A stretch of 64,000 nucleotides of DNA from Methylobacterium marchantiae. Lineage in GTDB: Bacteria > Pseudomonadota > Alphaproteobacteria > Rhizobiales > Beijerinckiaceae. The notes under the pieces were generated by a model. That model had not been told where the DNA came from. It saw only the letters and a program-made list of their open reading frames with translations, and made no database searches. The position numbers and the translations under genes were made by a program. Shown piece after piece: positions 42,019-51,892 of this stretch; the stretch's first letter is position 1; every line of letters starts with the position of its first letter. The stretch covers positions 1 to 64,000 of the forward strand of contig NZ_BPQT01000002.1 of the NCBI RefSeq assembly GCF_022179405.1, read 5' to 3'.

Positions 42019-43044
42019 ATGATCAACGATCCGACGATCGAGCGTTCCGACGTCGCCGCTCCGCCGCCCCATCAGACCGGCGAGGAGAGACCCTCGCAGG
42101 GTCGTCGCCAGCCGCGCGGACAGGCCTCGGACCGGCCGAAGCGCCGCGATGTCAACGGCTGGGTCATCCTCGACAAGGGCGTCGGCATGACCTCGACCCA
42201 TGCGGTCGCCGTGGTGAAGCGCGCCTTCAACGCCAAGAAGGCGGGCCATGCCGGCACACTCGACCCGCTGGCCTCGGGCATCCTGCCGATCGCCCTCGGC
42301 GAGGCGACCAAGACCGTCCCCTTCGTGATGGACGGGCGCAAGGCCTACATCTTCACCGTGACCTGGGGCATCGAGACCGATACCGACGACGCCGAAGGTC
42401 GCCCCGTGGCGACGAGCGAGTCGCGGCCGGACCGGGCCCTCGTCGAGGCCGCCCTCCCCGCCTTCGTCGGCGCCATCGAACAGGTGCCGCCGCGCTACTC
42501 GGCCATCAAGATCGCCGGAGAGCGTGCCTATGATCTGGCCCGGGACGGCGAGATCGTGGAACTCGTCGCGCGCTCGGTGCAGATCGACCACCTCTCCGTC
42601 GTCGAGCACACGCCCGATCGTACGGTGATCTCGGCGGAATGCGGCAAGGGCACCTATGTCCGCGCCATCGCGCGCGATCTCGGACGCGTGCTCGGCTGCT
42701 ACGGCCACGTCTCCGCCCTGCGCCGGACCCGTGTCGGCCCCTTCGCGGAGGCGGATTCCTGCTCCGTCGCCACCCTCGAAGAGGGCGGCCCCGACGGCAA
42801 TGCCCCGCATCTCCACCCGGTGGAGACCGCTCTCGATGCGGTGCCCTCCGTCACCGTCTCGCGGGACATGGCGCTTCGCCTAATGCGGGGACAGCCGGTC
42901 CTCCTGCGCGGGCAGGACGCCCCCATGGAAGGCAAGGCCTTCGCCACGTGCGGCGGCATCCTGGTGGCGGTGGGCGATGTCGAGCGCGGCGAACTCGTGC
43001 CACACCGGGTCTTCCATCTCGGCGGGACGGCCCGCACATCGTAA
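42019..43044 (+). CDS. truB: tRNA pseudouridine(55) synthase TruB
   Basis: Makes pseudouridine 55 in the T-loop of tRNAs. The 341-residue protein has the catalytic aspartate in HAGTLDPLASGILPIALGEA, the VNGWVILDKGVGMTSTHAV N-terminal block and the CGKGTYVRAIARDLG segment. A ~40-residue basic N-terminal extension precedes the catalytic fold. In this window rpsO does not follow truB; a Tad-type pilus gene does. Confidence 0.95.
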   Translation: MINDPTIERSDVAAPPPHQTGEERPSQGRRQPRGQASDRPKRRDVNGWVILDKGVGMTSTHAVAVVKRAFNAKKAGHAGTLDPLASGILPIALGEATKTVPFVMDGRKAYIFTVTWGIETDTDDAEGRPVATSESRPDRALVEAALPAFVGAIEQVPPRYSAIKIAGERAYDLARDGEIVELVARSVQIDHLSVVEHTPDRTVISAECGKGTYVRAIARDLGRVLGCYGHVSALRRTRVGPFAEADSCSVATLEEGGPDGNAPHLHPVETALDAVPSVTVSRDMALRLMRGQPVLLRGQDAPMEGKAFATCGGILVAVGDVERGELVPHRVFHLGGTARTS

Positions 43045-43227
43045 GATGTATTTCGGCTCGCTTGCGTCATCCTGCGTGAGCCGAAAGAAGATCTCCACCA
43101 TCATACGATGGTCGGCTGTACCGATCGCTGGCTGTCTTCGACAAAAACGCTGCCGATCCATCGGCAGCGGCGCCGATTACGCAACCGGTTTAGACATCTG
43201 TTAGGACGTGCGCCCTAGCGTCTCGGC

Positions 43228-44778
43228 ATGAATTCTTTCCGGCCGGATTTGTCTTCTGGATTGCTCCGACGCTTCCGCAAGGATGCGAACGGTGCCATCG
43301 CCATCCTGTTCGGTCTCATCGTGATCCCCCTCCTCGTGCTGTCGGGGTTGGTCATCGATTACGGGACCAACTCGATGGCTCAGCAGAACTTCCAGGACGC
43401 CGCCGATTCCACGGTCCTGTCCCTGCTGAAGCTCCCGATCTCCACGACCGACGCGGACCTTCAGGCCAAGGCCGAGACGCAGATCAGGGCCACCGTTCCG
43501 AAACTGGTGGGCGACGACACCAAGATCGCGGTCACGCGGGTCGACAACAAGATCACGATAGCGATCACCGGGACGACGCAGACGAGCCTGACGAAGATCG
43601 CCGGCTTCAACGCCTTCCCGCTCTCGATCCTGAGTTCGGGCATGCGCGGGTCCGGCAATCTCGAGATCGCGCTCGTGCTCGACAATACCGGCTCCATGGC
43701 CGGCACGAAGATCAACAACCTGAAATCGGCCGCCAACGACCTCGTCTCGACCTTGTTCAAGGAAGTCGATCCGAACAAGCCGAACTCGCTCAAGATCGGG
43801 ATCGTGCCGTTCTCGATGACGGTGAATGTCGGTCCGGGCAACACCAAGCAGGAATGGCTCGATAAGGACGCGAAGGCCTCCTACCACTCGCAGATCTTCG
43901 TCTCGGCCGCCAATCGCCTGACCCTGTTCGGCAAGATGGGCATCGCCTGGGGCGGCTGCGTCGAGAGCCGTCCGTATCCCTACGACGTGCAGGACACGCC
44001 GCCCTCCGTCGCCACGCCGGACACGCTGTTCGTGCCGTATTTCGCGCCCGACGAGTCCGACAACGACGATTACGCCGTCAACGACTACATGAACGACTAT
44101 TCGGGGCGCACCAGCGGATCGAGCGTCAATCGCACGCGGCAGGGCCAGATCGACAAGTACTCGAACAATTCCTTCAAGGTCTCCAAGACCGTTCGCCCGA
44201 ACGGTGCCCTCAGCTACCTCTACGGCCCCAATTCCGGCTGCGACCTGCAGCCGATCACCCATCTCACCACGTCTCAGACGACCCTGACCAACGCCATCAA
44301 CGCGATGACCGTGATCGGGGACACCAACATCGCCATGGGCCTGGTCTGGGGCTGGCACCTCCTGTCCCCGAACGGTCCGTTCAGCGAGGGCGTCGCGTAT
44401 AACGACAAGGACACGCGCAAGTTCGTCGTGCTGATGACCGACGGGCAGAACACCTCGGCACAGACCTACTCGTCCAACCAATCGTATTATTCCGGCATCG
44501 GCTACATCTGGCAGAACCGGATCGGGACGACCTCCTTCGACGCCGCGACGCGGACCAGCGCCATCGACGCGCGGCTGACCACCCTGTGCAACAACATGAA
44601 GGGGGCGGGCATCACCATCTTCGCGGTGCGCGTCGAGGTCACCGAGGGGACCAGCGACATCCTGAAGAACTGCGCCTCCGGCACCGACAAGTTCTACGAC
44701 GTCCAGAATTCCGCGAACCTCACCGACGCCTTCAAGGCGATCGGGTCGCAGATCAGCGAGTTGCGGATCTCGCGATGA
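43228..44778 (+). CDS. TadG-like pilus protein with von Willebrand A domain
   Basis: A 516-residue membrane-anchored protein. The N-terminus has the TadE/G-type signal (FRKDANGAIAILFGLIVIPL, then LVLSGLVIDYG), and a VWA domain begins at LEIALVLDNTGSMAGTKI with the metal-ion-dependent adhesion motif DNTGS. The later KFVVLMTDGQNTS segment supplies the second conserved block. Members function in Flp/Tad pilus biogenesis or adhesion. It overlaps the next TadE-like gene by four bases. No tad ATPase or platform genes lie within this window. Confidence 0.9.
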   Translation: MNSFRPDLSSGLLRRFRKDANGAIAILFGLIVIPLLVLSGLVIDYGTNSMAQQNFQDAADSTVLSLLKLPISTTDADLQAKAETQIRATVPKLVGDDTKIAVTRVDNKITIAITGTTQTSLTKIAGFNAFPLSILSSGMRGSGNLEIALVLDNTGSMAGTKINNLKSAANDLVSTLFKEVDPNKPNSLKIGIVPFSMTVNVGPGNTKQEWLDKDAKASYHSQIFVSAANRLTLFGKMGIAWGGCVESRPYPYDVQDTPPSVATPDTLFVPYFAPDESDNDDYAVNDYMNDYSGRTSGSSVNRTRQGQIDKYSNNSFKVSKTVRPNGALSYLYGPNSGCDLQPITHLTTSQTTLTNAINAMTVIGDTNIAMGLVWGWHLLSPNGPFSEGVAYNDKDTRKFVVLMTDGQNTSAQTYSSNQSYYSGIGYIWQNRIGTTSFDAATRTSAIDARLTTLCNNMKGAGITIFAVRVEVTEGTSDILKNCASGTDKFYDVQNSANLTDAFKAIGSQISELRISR

Positions 44779-45347
44779 CGAGGCCCGTGACGATGCGCTT
44801 CGGCCGCTTCTCGCTGCGGGATTTACGGGACGATTGCCACGGTGCGACGGCCGTCGAGTTCGGGCTCGTGGGTCTCCTGTTCTTCGGCCTCATCGCAGCC
44901 ATTCTCGAAGTCGTCATGCTGCTCCTGGCGCAATTGTCCCTCGACAACGCGCTCGATCGCGCGGGACGTTCCGTCTTCACCGGCACCTATCAGGAGGGGG
45001 CCAGCAGCGTGAATCCGGCGACACGCCTGATCACCGAGCTGTGTAAGGGCGTCACGCTCTTCACGTGCAACGACCAGACCATCAAGCTCGAAATGACGGT
45101 CTCGACGGATTATGCCAAGGCACCGACGAGCCCGTACGACAGCACCACCAATACGGAATCCGCGACGTTCGGAAACAAGTTCGACTGCCCGAAGGGCGGA
45201 GAGATCGTCACCATCGTCGCGGCCGCCAAACTGCCCCGGTACTTCAACTATATGCAGGTCTTCGCCCGGCCCCTGCCCGATTACAAGCAGCAGATACAAT
45301 CGACGATCCTGTTTCAGGCCGAGCCGTATCCGCAGGGCTCATGCTGA
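44775..45347 (+). CDS. TadE-like pseudopilin
   Basis: A 190-residue protein with the prepilin-like N-terminal segment CHGATAVEFGLVGLLFFGLI, in which GATAVEF contains the E+5-like glutamate of TadE proteins, then a hydrophobic helix. The extracytoplasmic part has cysteines at CKGVTLFTCNDQ and FDCPKGG. It is translated from an ATG overlapping the TadG stop (ATGA) and overlaps the following gene by seven bases. Confidence 0.88.
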   Translation: MTRPVTMRFGRFSLRDLRDDCHGATAVEFGLVGLLFFGLIAAILEVVMLLLAQLSLDNALDRAGRSVFTGTYQEGASSVNPATRLITELCKGVTLFTCNDQTIKLEMTVSTDYAKAPTSPYDSTTNTESATFGNKFDCPKGGEIVTIVAAAKLPRYFNYMQVFARPLPDYKQQIQSTILFQAEPYPQGSC

Positions 45348-45934
45348 GACGATCGATGCGGAGACATGATCGGGTTCGGCGCTTCGTGGGCGATGGTTCC
45401 GGCGTGTCCGGCGTGGAGTTCGCGCTCCTGGCGCCCGTCCTCATCGCCGTGTTCGTCGGCATGGTCGAACTGACGCGGGCCTACGGGACCAGCCAGCGTG
45501 CGAGCCGCGCCACCCGCGCCATGGCCGACCTGATCTCCCGCAACAGCCCTTCGAGCGATACGGTCTCCATCATCTACCAGGGCGGCCGCAGCATGCTGGC
45601 GCCCTTCGACGCCTCGAAGGCCGAGATCGTCCTCACGGCGGTCGGCGTCTACCTGCAGAAGGACGGCTCATTCAAGGCCAAGGTCTGTTCGAGCGTCACG
45701 AGCCTGGGCACGCAATACCCGGCCGGGACCGATCTCGGAGCGCCGCCGCCATCCGAGACCAGGGACAAGGGCCGCTATGTCATGGCCGAGATGAAGCTGA
45801 AATACGCGCCGATCATCGACGTGTTTCCTGTGCTGAAGAATTTCAGCTTCGAGAAGAAGGTCACCTGGCCGGTCCGCTCGGCCACCGCGAAGGAAATCGT
45901 TCTCCCGAACGGAGCGGCCTGCCCGTCTTCCTGA
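45341..45934 (+). CDS. TadE-like pseudopilin
   Basis: A 197-residue second TadE-type protein with GSGVSGVEFALLAPVLIAVF at the N-terminus (GVEF motif and hydrophobic helix). It shares the operon with the VWA protein and the preceding pseudopilin. The C-terminus contains a Cys (NGAACPSS) and a KVTWPVRSA strand. Confidence 0.88.
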   Translation: MLRRSMRRHDRVRRFVGDGSGVSGVEFALLAPVLIAVFVGMVELTRAYGTSQRASRATRAMADLISRNSPSSDTVSIIYQGGRSMLAPFDASKAEIVLTAVGVYLQKDGSFKAKVCSSVTSLGTQYPAGTDLGAPPPSETRDKGRYVMAEMKLKYAPIIDVFPVLKNFSFEKKVTWPVRSATAKEIVLPNGAACPSS

Positions 45935-45977
45935 TCGTGGTCTGCCGCCGGTCGGACGGCGCCCGGCGTCGCGGAGA

Positions 45978-47150
45978 TCAGGCGCGGACCGGCAATGCCG
46001 TCTCGATGACCTTCGCCCAGAGCGAGGCGCCGTAGGGGATCGCGGCGTCGTTGAAATCGTAATGCGGGTGGTGAAGGCCGGCGCTCTCGCCGTTGCCCAT
46101 GAAGATGTAGGCGCCTGGCCGATGGGCCAGCATGTAGGAGAAATCCTCCGCGGCCATCATCGGGGCCACGTCGCGCTCCACCTGCTCCTCGCCGACGATC
46201 CCCGCCGCAACGTCGGCGATGAAATCCGCCTCCGCCGGATGGTTCTCGGTCACCGGATAGCCGCCGCTGTAATCCACCCGGGCGACGGCACCGAAGGCCA
46301 GGGCGGTATTCGCCACGACGGCGCCGATGCGTTCCTGCATGGTGGCGCGCACCTCCTTCGAGAGGGCGCGCATGGTGCCGCGCATGGTGACCTGCTGGGG
46401 CAGCACGTTGAAGGCGTCGCCGGCCTCGAGCGCGCAGACCGAGACTACGGCGCTCGCCAGCGGGTCGACGCCGCGCGCCACCACCGACTGGAGAGCGACG
46501 ACAATGTGGCTCGCCACCAGCACGCTGTCGATGGCGAGATGCGGCTGCGCCGCATGGCCGCCGCGCCCCTCGATGGTGATGGTGAAGCGGTCCGTAGAGG
46601 CCATGATCGGGCCGGGACGGATCGCGAAGCGGCCGAGTGCCAATCCGGGGATGTTGTGGAGACCGTAGACGGTCTCGACGCCGAACCGCTCCATCATCCC
46701 GTCGCGCACCATCGCCTCGCCGCCGCCGCCGCCCTCCTCCGCCGGCTGGAAGATCATCACCGCCGTGCCGTCGAAATCGCGGGTCTCGGCCAGATACTTG
46801 GCGGCGCCGAGCAGCATCGCGGTATGGCCGTCATGCCCGCAGGCATGCATCTTTCCCGGAACGGTGGAGCGATACGGCAGATCGCGCACCTCCTGGATCG
46901 GCAGGGCGTCCATGTCGGCACGCAGGCCGACGGCGCGGTTCGAGCCGTGCGAGCGCCCGCGAATGAGTCCCACCACCCCCGTCCGGCCGATTCCGGTGGC
47001 GATCTCGTCGCAACCGAATTCGCGCAGCTTGTCCGCGACGAAGCCGGCGGTGCGATGGACGTCGTATTGCAGCTCCGGATGGGCGTGGAGATCGTGACGC
47101 CAGGCGGTGATCTCGTCCGCCAGGGCTGCGATCCGATCGGGGATGGGCAT
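45978..47150 (-). CDS. M20 family amidohydrolase (hippurate hydrolase-like)
   Basis: A 390-residue dinuclear-metal peptidase/amidohydrolase of the HipO/IAA-amino-acid hydrolase group. The metal motif is HACGHDGHTAMLLGAAKYLA, with FQPAEEGGGGGEAM as the catalytic glutamate region and SDDFSYML-type AAEDFSYMLAHRPGAY late in the protein. It removes N-acyl groups from amino acids or acts on related amides; the substrate is unknown. Monocistronic, convergent with the pilus operon. Confidence 0.92.
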   Translation of the reverse strand: MPIPDRIAALADEITAWRHDLHAHPELQYDVHRTAGFVADKLREFGCDEIATGIGRTGVVGLIRGRSHGSNRAVGLRADMDALPIQEVRDLPYRSTVPGKMHACGHDGHTAMLLGAAKYLAETRDFDGTAVMIFQPAEEGGGGGEAMVRDGMMERFGVETVYGLHNIPGLALGRFAIRPGPIMASTDRFTITIEGRGGHAAQPHLAIDSVLVASHIVVALQSVVARGVDPLASAVVSVCALEAGDAFNVLPQQVTMRGTMRALSKEVRATMQERIGAVVANTALAFGAVARVDYSGGYPVTENHPAEADFIADVAAGIVGEEQVERDVAPMMAAEDFSYMLAHRPGAYIFMGNGESAGLHHPHYDFNDAAIPYGASLWAKVIETALPVRA

Positions 47151-47290
47151 GGTTTCGGGTCTTTCGCGGGCCTTGGCTCATCTCGGTTCGAGCCGCTCGA
47201 CCATAGCCCATCCCAGCAAGGGCGAGGCCATTTAGATCGATTTCAAACGACGCATCCGATGGTTCATGTGCAGAACCCGTCACGTTGACG

Positions 47291-47740
47291 TCAGCGGGGA
47301 GACGGTTTTCTCCGGTCCGGCCTTCGGGGGGTCGGCGAAGGCCCGGCGGCGAGATCGTCGAGAATCGGACAATCGGGCCGGGTATCGCCGCTGCAATGGT
47401 CCGCGAGCGACGCCAGGGTGCGGGCCATGGCCTCCAGTTCGGCGATCCGGCGACGCAGATCCGCCACGTGATGCAGCGCCATGGCCTTCACCTCGGAACT
47501 GGCGCGTGCGCGGTCGTGCCAGAGGGCGAGGAGGCCGGCGATGTCCTCGACGGAAAAGCCGAGATCGCGCGCGCGGCGCACGAAGCGCAGGCTGTGCAGA
47601 TCCTCGTCGCCGTAGAGGCGATAGCCCGATTCCGTCCTGCCGGCCGGCGGCAGCAGGCCGGTCTCCTCGTAATATCGGATCATCTTGGCCGAGACGCCGG
47701 TGGCCCTTGCCGCCTCGCCGATGGTGACGGGCCCGCTCAT
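47291..47740 (-). CDS. cueR: Cu(I)-responsive MerR family regulator CueR
   Basis: A 149-residue MerR-type activator. The winged helix-turn-helix ([20 protein letters not shown]) is followed by the dimerisation helix, and the metal loop [16 protein letters not shown] places C116 and C124 eight apart, as in CueR, which binds one monovalent Cu, Ag or Au ion. The start overlaps the copA stop by four bases, so copA and cueR are one transcript and the regulator controls its own synthesis. Confidence 0.93.
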   Translation of the reverse strand: MSGPVTIGEAARATGVSAKMIRYYEETGLLPPAGRTESGYRLYGDEDLHSLRFVRRARDLGFSVEDIAGLLALWHDRARASSEVKAMALHHVADLRRRIAELEAMARTLASLADHCSGDTRPDCPILDDLAAGPSPTPRRPDRRKPSPR

Positions 47741-50214
47741 GCCGTCCCTCCCGCTTTTCGGAGACGAAGGGCGTTGGCGAGCACGAACACGCTGGAGAGC
47801 GCCATCGCGCCCGCCGCCAGGATCGGCGACAACAAAGGCCCGCCGAACGCGTGGAGGAGGCCTGCCGCTACGGGGATCAGGGCGACGTTGTAGGCGAAGG
47901 CCCAGAACAGGTTCTGGGCGATGTTGCGCATCACCGCGCGCGACAGGCCGATGGCGGAGACGATGCCCGAGAGCGCGCCGGACATGAGCACCACATCGGC
48001 GCTCTCCACGGCGATGTCCGTGCCGGTGCCGATGGCGAGGCCGATCTCGGCCTCGGCGAGGGCCGGCGCGTCGTTGATGCCGTCTCCGACGAAGGCGACA
48101 GGGCCGAACCGGCGGCGCAACGCCCGCACGGCCTCGACCTTGCCGCCGGGAAGCACCTCGGCCGCGATCTCGGTGATGCCGAGTCTCGCCGCCACGCCGG
48201 AGGCCGCGCCCCGCGCGTCTCCGGTCACCATGGCGACCGTCAGGCCCCGCGCCTTCAGCGCCGAAACGGCCTCGGCCGCGCCCGCCTTGATCGGGTCCGA
48301 TACGGCCAGAAGCGCAGCGAGGCTTCCGTCGACGGCCAGGTAGAGCGGGCTCTTGCCCTCGGCTTCGAGGCGGGAGGCGGCCTCGGCGAGATCGCCGGTG
48401 GCGATGCCCAGCCTGTCCATGTGGCGGCGCGCGCCGACGGCGACCGCCCGCCCTCCGATCGCTCCCTCGACGCCGTGGCCCGGCACCGCCTCGAACCGGT
48501 CTGGGGGCGAGAGGGCGAGGCCGCGCGCCCGCGCCGCGTCGACGAGGCTGCGGGCGACCGGATGTTCGGAGCGCGATTCGAGGGAAGCCGCGAGACCAAG
48601 CGCCGTATCCGCTTCGAAACCCGGAGCCGCGACGAGATCGGTGAGGGCGGGCCTGCCCTCGGTGAGCGTCCCGGTCTTGTCGAAGGCGACGACCTTCGCG
48701 TCGCGCAGGGCCTGCAACGCGCCGCCGTTGCGGAACAGCACGCCGAGTTCAGCCGCGCGCCCGGTGCCGACCATGATCGAGGTCGGTGTCGCGAGGCCCA
48801 TGGCGCAGGGGCAGGCGATGATGAGGACGGCGATGGCATTGACCAGGGCGAAGCCGAGGGCCGGGCTCGGACCGAGCACGAGCCATCCGGCGAAGGTCAG
48901 GAGCGATGCGGCGATGACCGCCGGCACGAACCATCCCGTCACCCGGTCGACCAGGGCCTGGATCGGCAGCTTGGCGCCCTGGGCCGCCTGCACCATCGCC
49001 ACGATCTGCGCCAGCACCGTTCGCGCGCCGATCGTGTCGACGCGAAGATCGAGACTGCCGTTGGTGTTCAGCGTGCCACCGACCGTGCGGTCGCCAGCGC
49101 CTTTCTCCACCGGCACCGGCTCACCGGTGACCATGCTCTCGTCGACGAAGCTTCTGCCCGCCACCACCACGCCATCGGCGGCGATGCGCTCGCCGGGGCG
49201 GACGCGGACGACGTCGCCGATCCGCAGGGACGCGAGAGCGACGTCCTCCTCGCGCCCGTCGCGGACGATCCGCGCGGTCTTCGGCGCGAGGCCGACGAGC
49301 CGGGCGATGGCCGCGCCCGTTCTCCCCCTGGCGCGGGCCTCCAGGGCGCGGCCGAGCAGGATCAGGGTGACGATGAGGACGGAGGCCTCGAAATAGAGAT
49401 GGGCCGTCCCGGGCGGCAGGATCGCAGGCGTGAGGGTCGAGACCAGGGAATACGAATAGGCGGCCCCCGCCCCCAGGGCCACGAGGGCGTTCATGTCCGG
49501 ATGGCCCTTCAGCAGCGCGGGAATTCCGAGCCGGAAGAACCGCCGTCCGGGCCAGGCCAGGACCAGGCTCGCCAGGGCGGCCTGGACCAGGGCGGCCACC
49601 GCGCCGAGATGGGTCTGGACGGCATGGCCGAAGCCGGGGATCAGGTGTCCTCCCATGTCGAGGACGACGATCGGGGCCGACAGGGCGGCGGCGATGACGA
49701 CGTCGCGCCTGAGCCCGGACGCCTCGCGCTCCCGGCGTTCGGCCTCCGCGTCACCCGCCCCCTCGTCGACGGGGGATGCCGCGTAACCGGCGGCCTGCAC
49801 GGTCGCGACGAGGTCCGCGACATCGACCGCGCCTTCCGCATGGCGGATCGTGGCGCGGCCGGTGGCGAGGTTGACGCTCGCCGAGCCGACACCCTCGACG
49901 GCGCCGAGGGCACGTTCCACGCGTCCGACGCAGGAGGCGCAGGACAATCCGGCGACGGACAGGTCCGTGTCGATATCGGGCACCTCGTAGCCGGCCCTGG
50001 CGATGGCGGCGACCGCGCTCGCCGGATCGCCGTCGAGGGTCAGCCCGGCGCGCCCCGTGGCGAGGTTGACGGCGACGTCGGATGCGCCGGGCAAGGCCGC
50101 CAGCACGCGCTCGACGCGGCCGACGCAGGACGCGCAGGTCATGCCGACGACCGGGATGCTGAGACGACGCACCGTGGCGGGACGCTGTGCGGGAGAAGCG
50201 AGAACGGTATCCAT
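47737..50214 (-). CDS. copA: Cu(+)-exporting P1B-type ATPase
   Basis: An 825-residue copper exporter in the inner membrane. Two N-terminal heavy-metal domains carry GMTCASC (C27, C30) and GLSCASC (C92, C95). The membrane metal site is [12 protein letters not shown], the phosphorylation site DKTGTL, and the hinge [10 protein letters not shown]. The start at 50214 is preferred; an ATG two codons upstream (50220) is also open. The promoter's -10 element lies almost at the start codon, suggesting a leaderless mRNA. Confidence 0.95.
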   Translation of the reverse strand: MDTVLASPAQRPATVRRLSIPVVGMTCASCVGRVERVLAALPGASDVAVNLATGRAGLTLDGDPASAVAAIARAGYEVPDIDTDLSVAGLSCASCVGRVERALGAVEGVGSASVNLATGRATIRHAEGAVDVADLVATVQAAGYAASPVDEGAGDAEAERREREASGLRRDVVIAAALSAPIVVLDMGGHLIPGFGHAVQTHLGAVAALVQAALASLVLAWPGRRFFRLGIPALLKGHPDMNALVALGAGAAYSYSLVSTLTPAILPPGTAHLYFEASVLIVTLILLGRALEARARGRTGAAIARLVGLAPKTARIVRDGREEDVALASLRIGDVVRVRPGERIAADGVVVAGRSFVDESMVTGEPVPVEKGAGDRTVGGTLNTNGSLDLRVDTIGARTVLAQIVAMVQAAQGAKLPIQALVDRVTGWFVPAVIAASLLTFAGWLVLGPSPALGFALVNAIAVLIIACPCAMGLATPTSIMVGTGRAAELGVLFRNGGALQALRDAKVVAFDKTGTLTEGRPALTDLVAAPGFEADTALGLAASLESRSEHPVARSLVDAARARGLALSPPDRFEAVPGHGVEGAIGGRAVAVGARRHMDRLGIATGDLAEAASRLEAEGKSPLYLAVDGSLAALLAVSDPIKAGAAEAVSALKARGLTVAMVTGDARGAASGVAARLGITEIAAEVLPGGKVEAVRALRRRFGPVAFVGDGINDAPALAEAEIGLAIGTGTDIAVESADVVLMSGALSGIVSAIGLSRAVMRNIAQNLFWAFAYNVALIPVAAGLLHAFGGPLLSPILAAGAMALSSVFVLANALRLRKAGGTA

Positions 50215-50219
50215 GCACA

Positions 50220-50252
50220 TCTATGTGGGGCTTCCCATGGTGGGAAGGTCAA
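50220..50252 (-). promoter_or_regulatory. CueR operator and promoter of copA-cueR
   Basis: On the minus strand TTGACC (50252-50247) overlaps the dyad CTTCCC-ACCAT-GGGAAG (50247-50231), the signature of a CueR/MerR operator. The spacer to a weak -10 (CACATA or CATAGA, 50227-50220) is 19-21 bases, the over-long spacing that CueR corrects when bound to metal. Confidence 0.85.
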
Positions 50253-50286
50253 GGCTGCGACGCATGGCTCATTGCGTCGCGTACAG

Positions 50287-50577
50287 ATGGCGTCCGAGAC
50301 GTTTCCGCGTCATATGGAGGCGATGATACAGCCCCTCGACACCTGCATGCGGACCCTGAGCGCGCTGATCACCTCCGACATCCCCGCAGGGGAAGCGGAG
50401 GCGAATGCCTGTATCGAGACCTATCTCGCGACCTTTCCGGGCCTGCCGAAGCAGGTCGCGGCCCTGAGCATGCTCGACCACGCCGTCGACCAGCGCCTGA
50501 GCCCCTCCCCCTTCCTGCCCGTGCTGAAGGCGATCATCGAAGCGCAGTACCGGCGCCTGGGCACCAGCCGGAACTGA
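50287..50577 (+). CDS. Small hypothetical protein divergent from copA
   Basis: A 96-codon open frame, soluble and helical, with DTCMRTLSALITSDIPAGEA and FPGLPKQVAALSMLDHAVDQ. Two cysteines lie in the first half (DTC, NAC). Starts at 50314 and 50323 are alternatives; a GGAGG lies just before the latter. No family recognised. Its position beside copA could mean copper-related use, but nothing in the sequence shows this. Confidence 0.5.
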   Translation: MASETFPRHMEAMIQPLDTCMRTLSALITSDIPAGEAEANACIETYLATFPGLPKQVAALSMLDHAVDQRLSPSPFLPVLKAIIEAQYRRLGTSRN

Positions 50578-50587
50578 CCGGACGGAA

Positions 50588-51862
50588 TCAGGCGTCCGGG
50601 GCCGCCGCACCGACCGGCTGGTGTTCCGGCAGCAGAGTGCGGACGGTCGTGCCCCGGTCCGGCTCACTCTCGATGACGAGCTTGCCGCGGTGGCGGTTGA
50701 CGATGTGCTTGACGATGGCGAGGCCGAGCCCCGTCCCGCCCTGCTGGCGGCTCGACGCCACGTCGACCCGGTAGAACCGTTCGGTCAGGCGGGGGATGTG
50801 CTCCGGGGCGATGCCGGGCCCCTCGTCCCGCACGCTGAGGGCGATCTGGCGCTTGCCGGAGGCCGAGCGCACGGTCCGCTCGAGACCGACGACGACGCGG
50901 CCGCCGCTGCCGCCGTACTTCACCGCATTCTCCACGAGGTTTTCCACCACGCGGACGAGTTCGTCGCGTTCGCCGAGGATCGGATAGGCCGCGTCGGATG
51001 CCTCGAGGGTGATCTCGACGCCGCGCTCGCGCGCCAGCGGCCCCTGCATGTCCACCATCTGCCGCGCGATCTGCCCGAGATCGACCACCTGCGTCGGCGC
51101 GACGTGCTCGCGCAGCTCGATGCGCGAGAGCGAGAGGAGATCGTCGATGAGGCGCGTCATGCGCTGCGCCTGGGCCTTCATGATGCCGAGGAACTTCTCC
51201 CGCGCCGGCGCATCGGCTTTGGCCGGGCCCTGCAGCGTCTCGATGAAGCCGAGGAGGGAGGCGAGCGGCGTGCGGAGTTCGTGGCTGGCATTGGCGACGA
51301 AATCGACCCGCATCGTCTCCAGACGGCGGGCGGCGGTGAGGTCCCGCAGGAACAGGACGACGTTGGGCTGGCCGCCCCCCGGTCCGTCCGGCATCGGCAG
51401 CGCGCCGATCTGGACCTCGAAGGCCCGCTCCGTCGGCACCCTGGTGGTGTAGAGCGTCTTCAGCGCCGCGCCGGTGCGCAGCACCTCCTCGATCCCGTCG
51501 AGCACGTCGGGGGCCCTCAGGGCGAAGGAGAGCGGGTGCTTGAGCTTCAGGGCCGGGAGCAGCGTGCGCGCGGCCGGATTGACCTCGATCACCACGCTGC
51601 GCCGGTCGACCAGGATCACCGGATCGGGGATGTTGGCGAGCAGGGCCTCGGCGATGGAATGGCGCTCGCGCGCGGCGGCCTCGGGCACGGCGACCATCCG
51701 CGGCCGGCTCAGGCTTCCGACGAAGCCGCCCGCGACCACCGCCAACGCGCCCGCTGCGACGAGGCCGGCGTCGAGGTCACCCCGAAGCCCCGCGACGGTG
51801 ACCATGGCCGCGGCGGAGATGCCGGCGGCGGTCCAGGCCGATCTGCGCGCGCCACGGGCCAT
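50588..51862 (-). CDS. PhoR-like sensor histidine kinase
   Basis: A 424-residue kinase with a weakly hydrophobic N-terminus (two glycine/alanine-rich helices up to residue ~50), a PAS domain (about 70-175, ILVDRRSVVIEVNPAARTLL), the H box FVANASHELRTPLASLLGF with H194, the N box ENLVENAVKYG and the G boxes DEGPGIAPEHIPRLTERFYR and GGTGLGLAIVKHIV. The domain order matches PhoR-type phosphate sensors; no phoB gene is nearby. It is the last gene of the minus-strand series that includes the YcaO cluster, 30 bases after the flippase-like gene. Confidence 0.88.
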   Translation of the reverse strand: MARGARRSAWTAAGISAAAMVTVAGLRGDLDAGLVAAGALAVVAGGFVGSLSRPRMVAVPEAAARERHSIAEALLANIPDPVILVDRRSVVIEVNPAARTLLPALKLKHPLSFALRAPDVLDGIEEVLRTGAALKTLYTTRVPTERAFEVQIGALPMPDGPGGGQPNVVLFLRDLTAARRLETMRVDFVANASHELRTPLASLLGFIETLQGPAKADAPAREKFLGIMKAQAQRMTRLIDDLLSLSRIELREHVAPTQVVDLGQIARQMVDMQGPLARERGVEITLEASDAAYPILGERDELVRVVENLVENAVKYGGSGGRVVVGLERTVRSASGKRQIALSVRDEGPGIAPEHIPRLTERFYRVDVASSRQQGGTGLGLAIVKHIVNRHRGKLVIESEPDRGTTVRTLLPEHQPVGAAAPDA

Positions 51863-51892
51863 CGCTCAACGCTCCGCGGGCAGAGGCATCGG

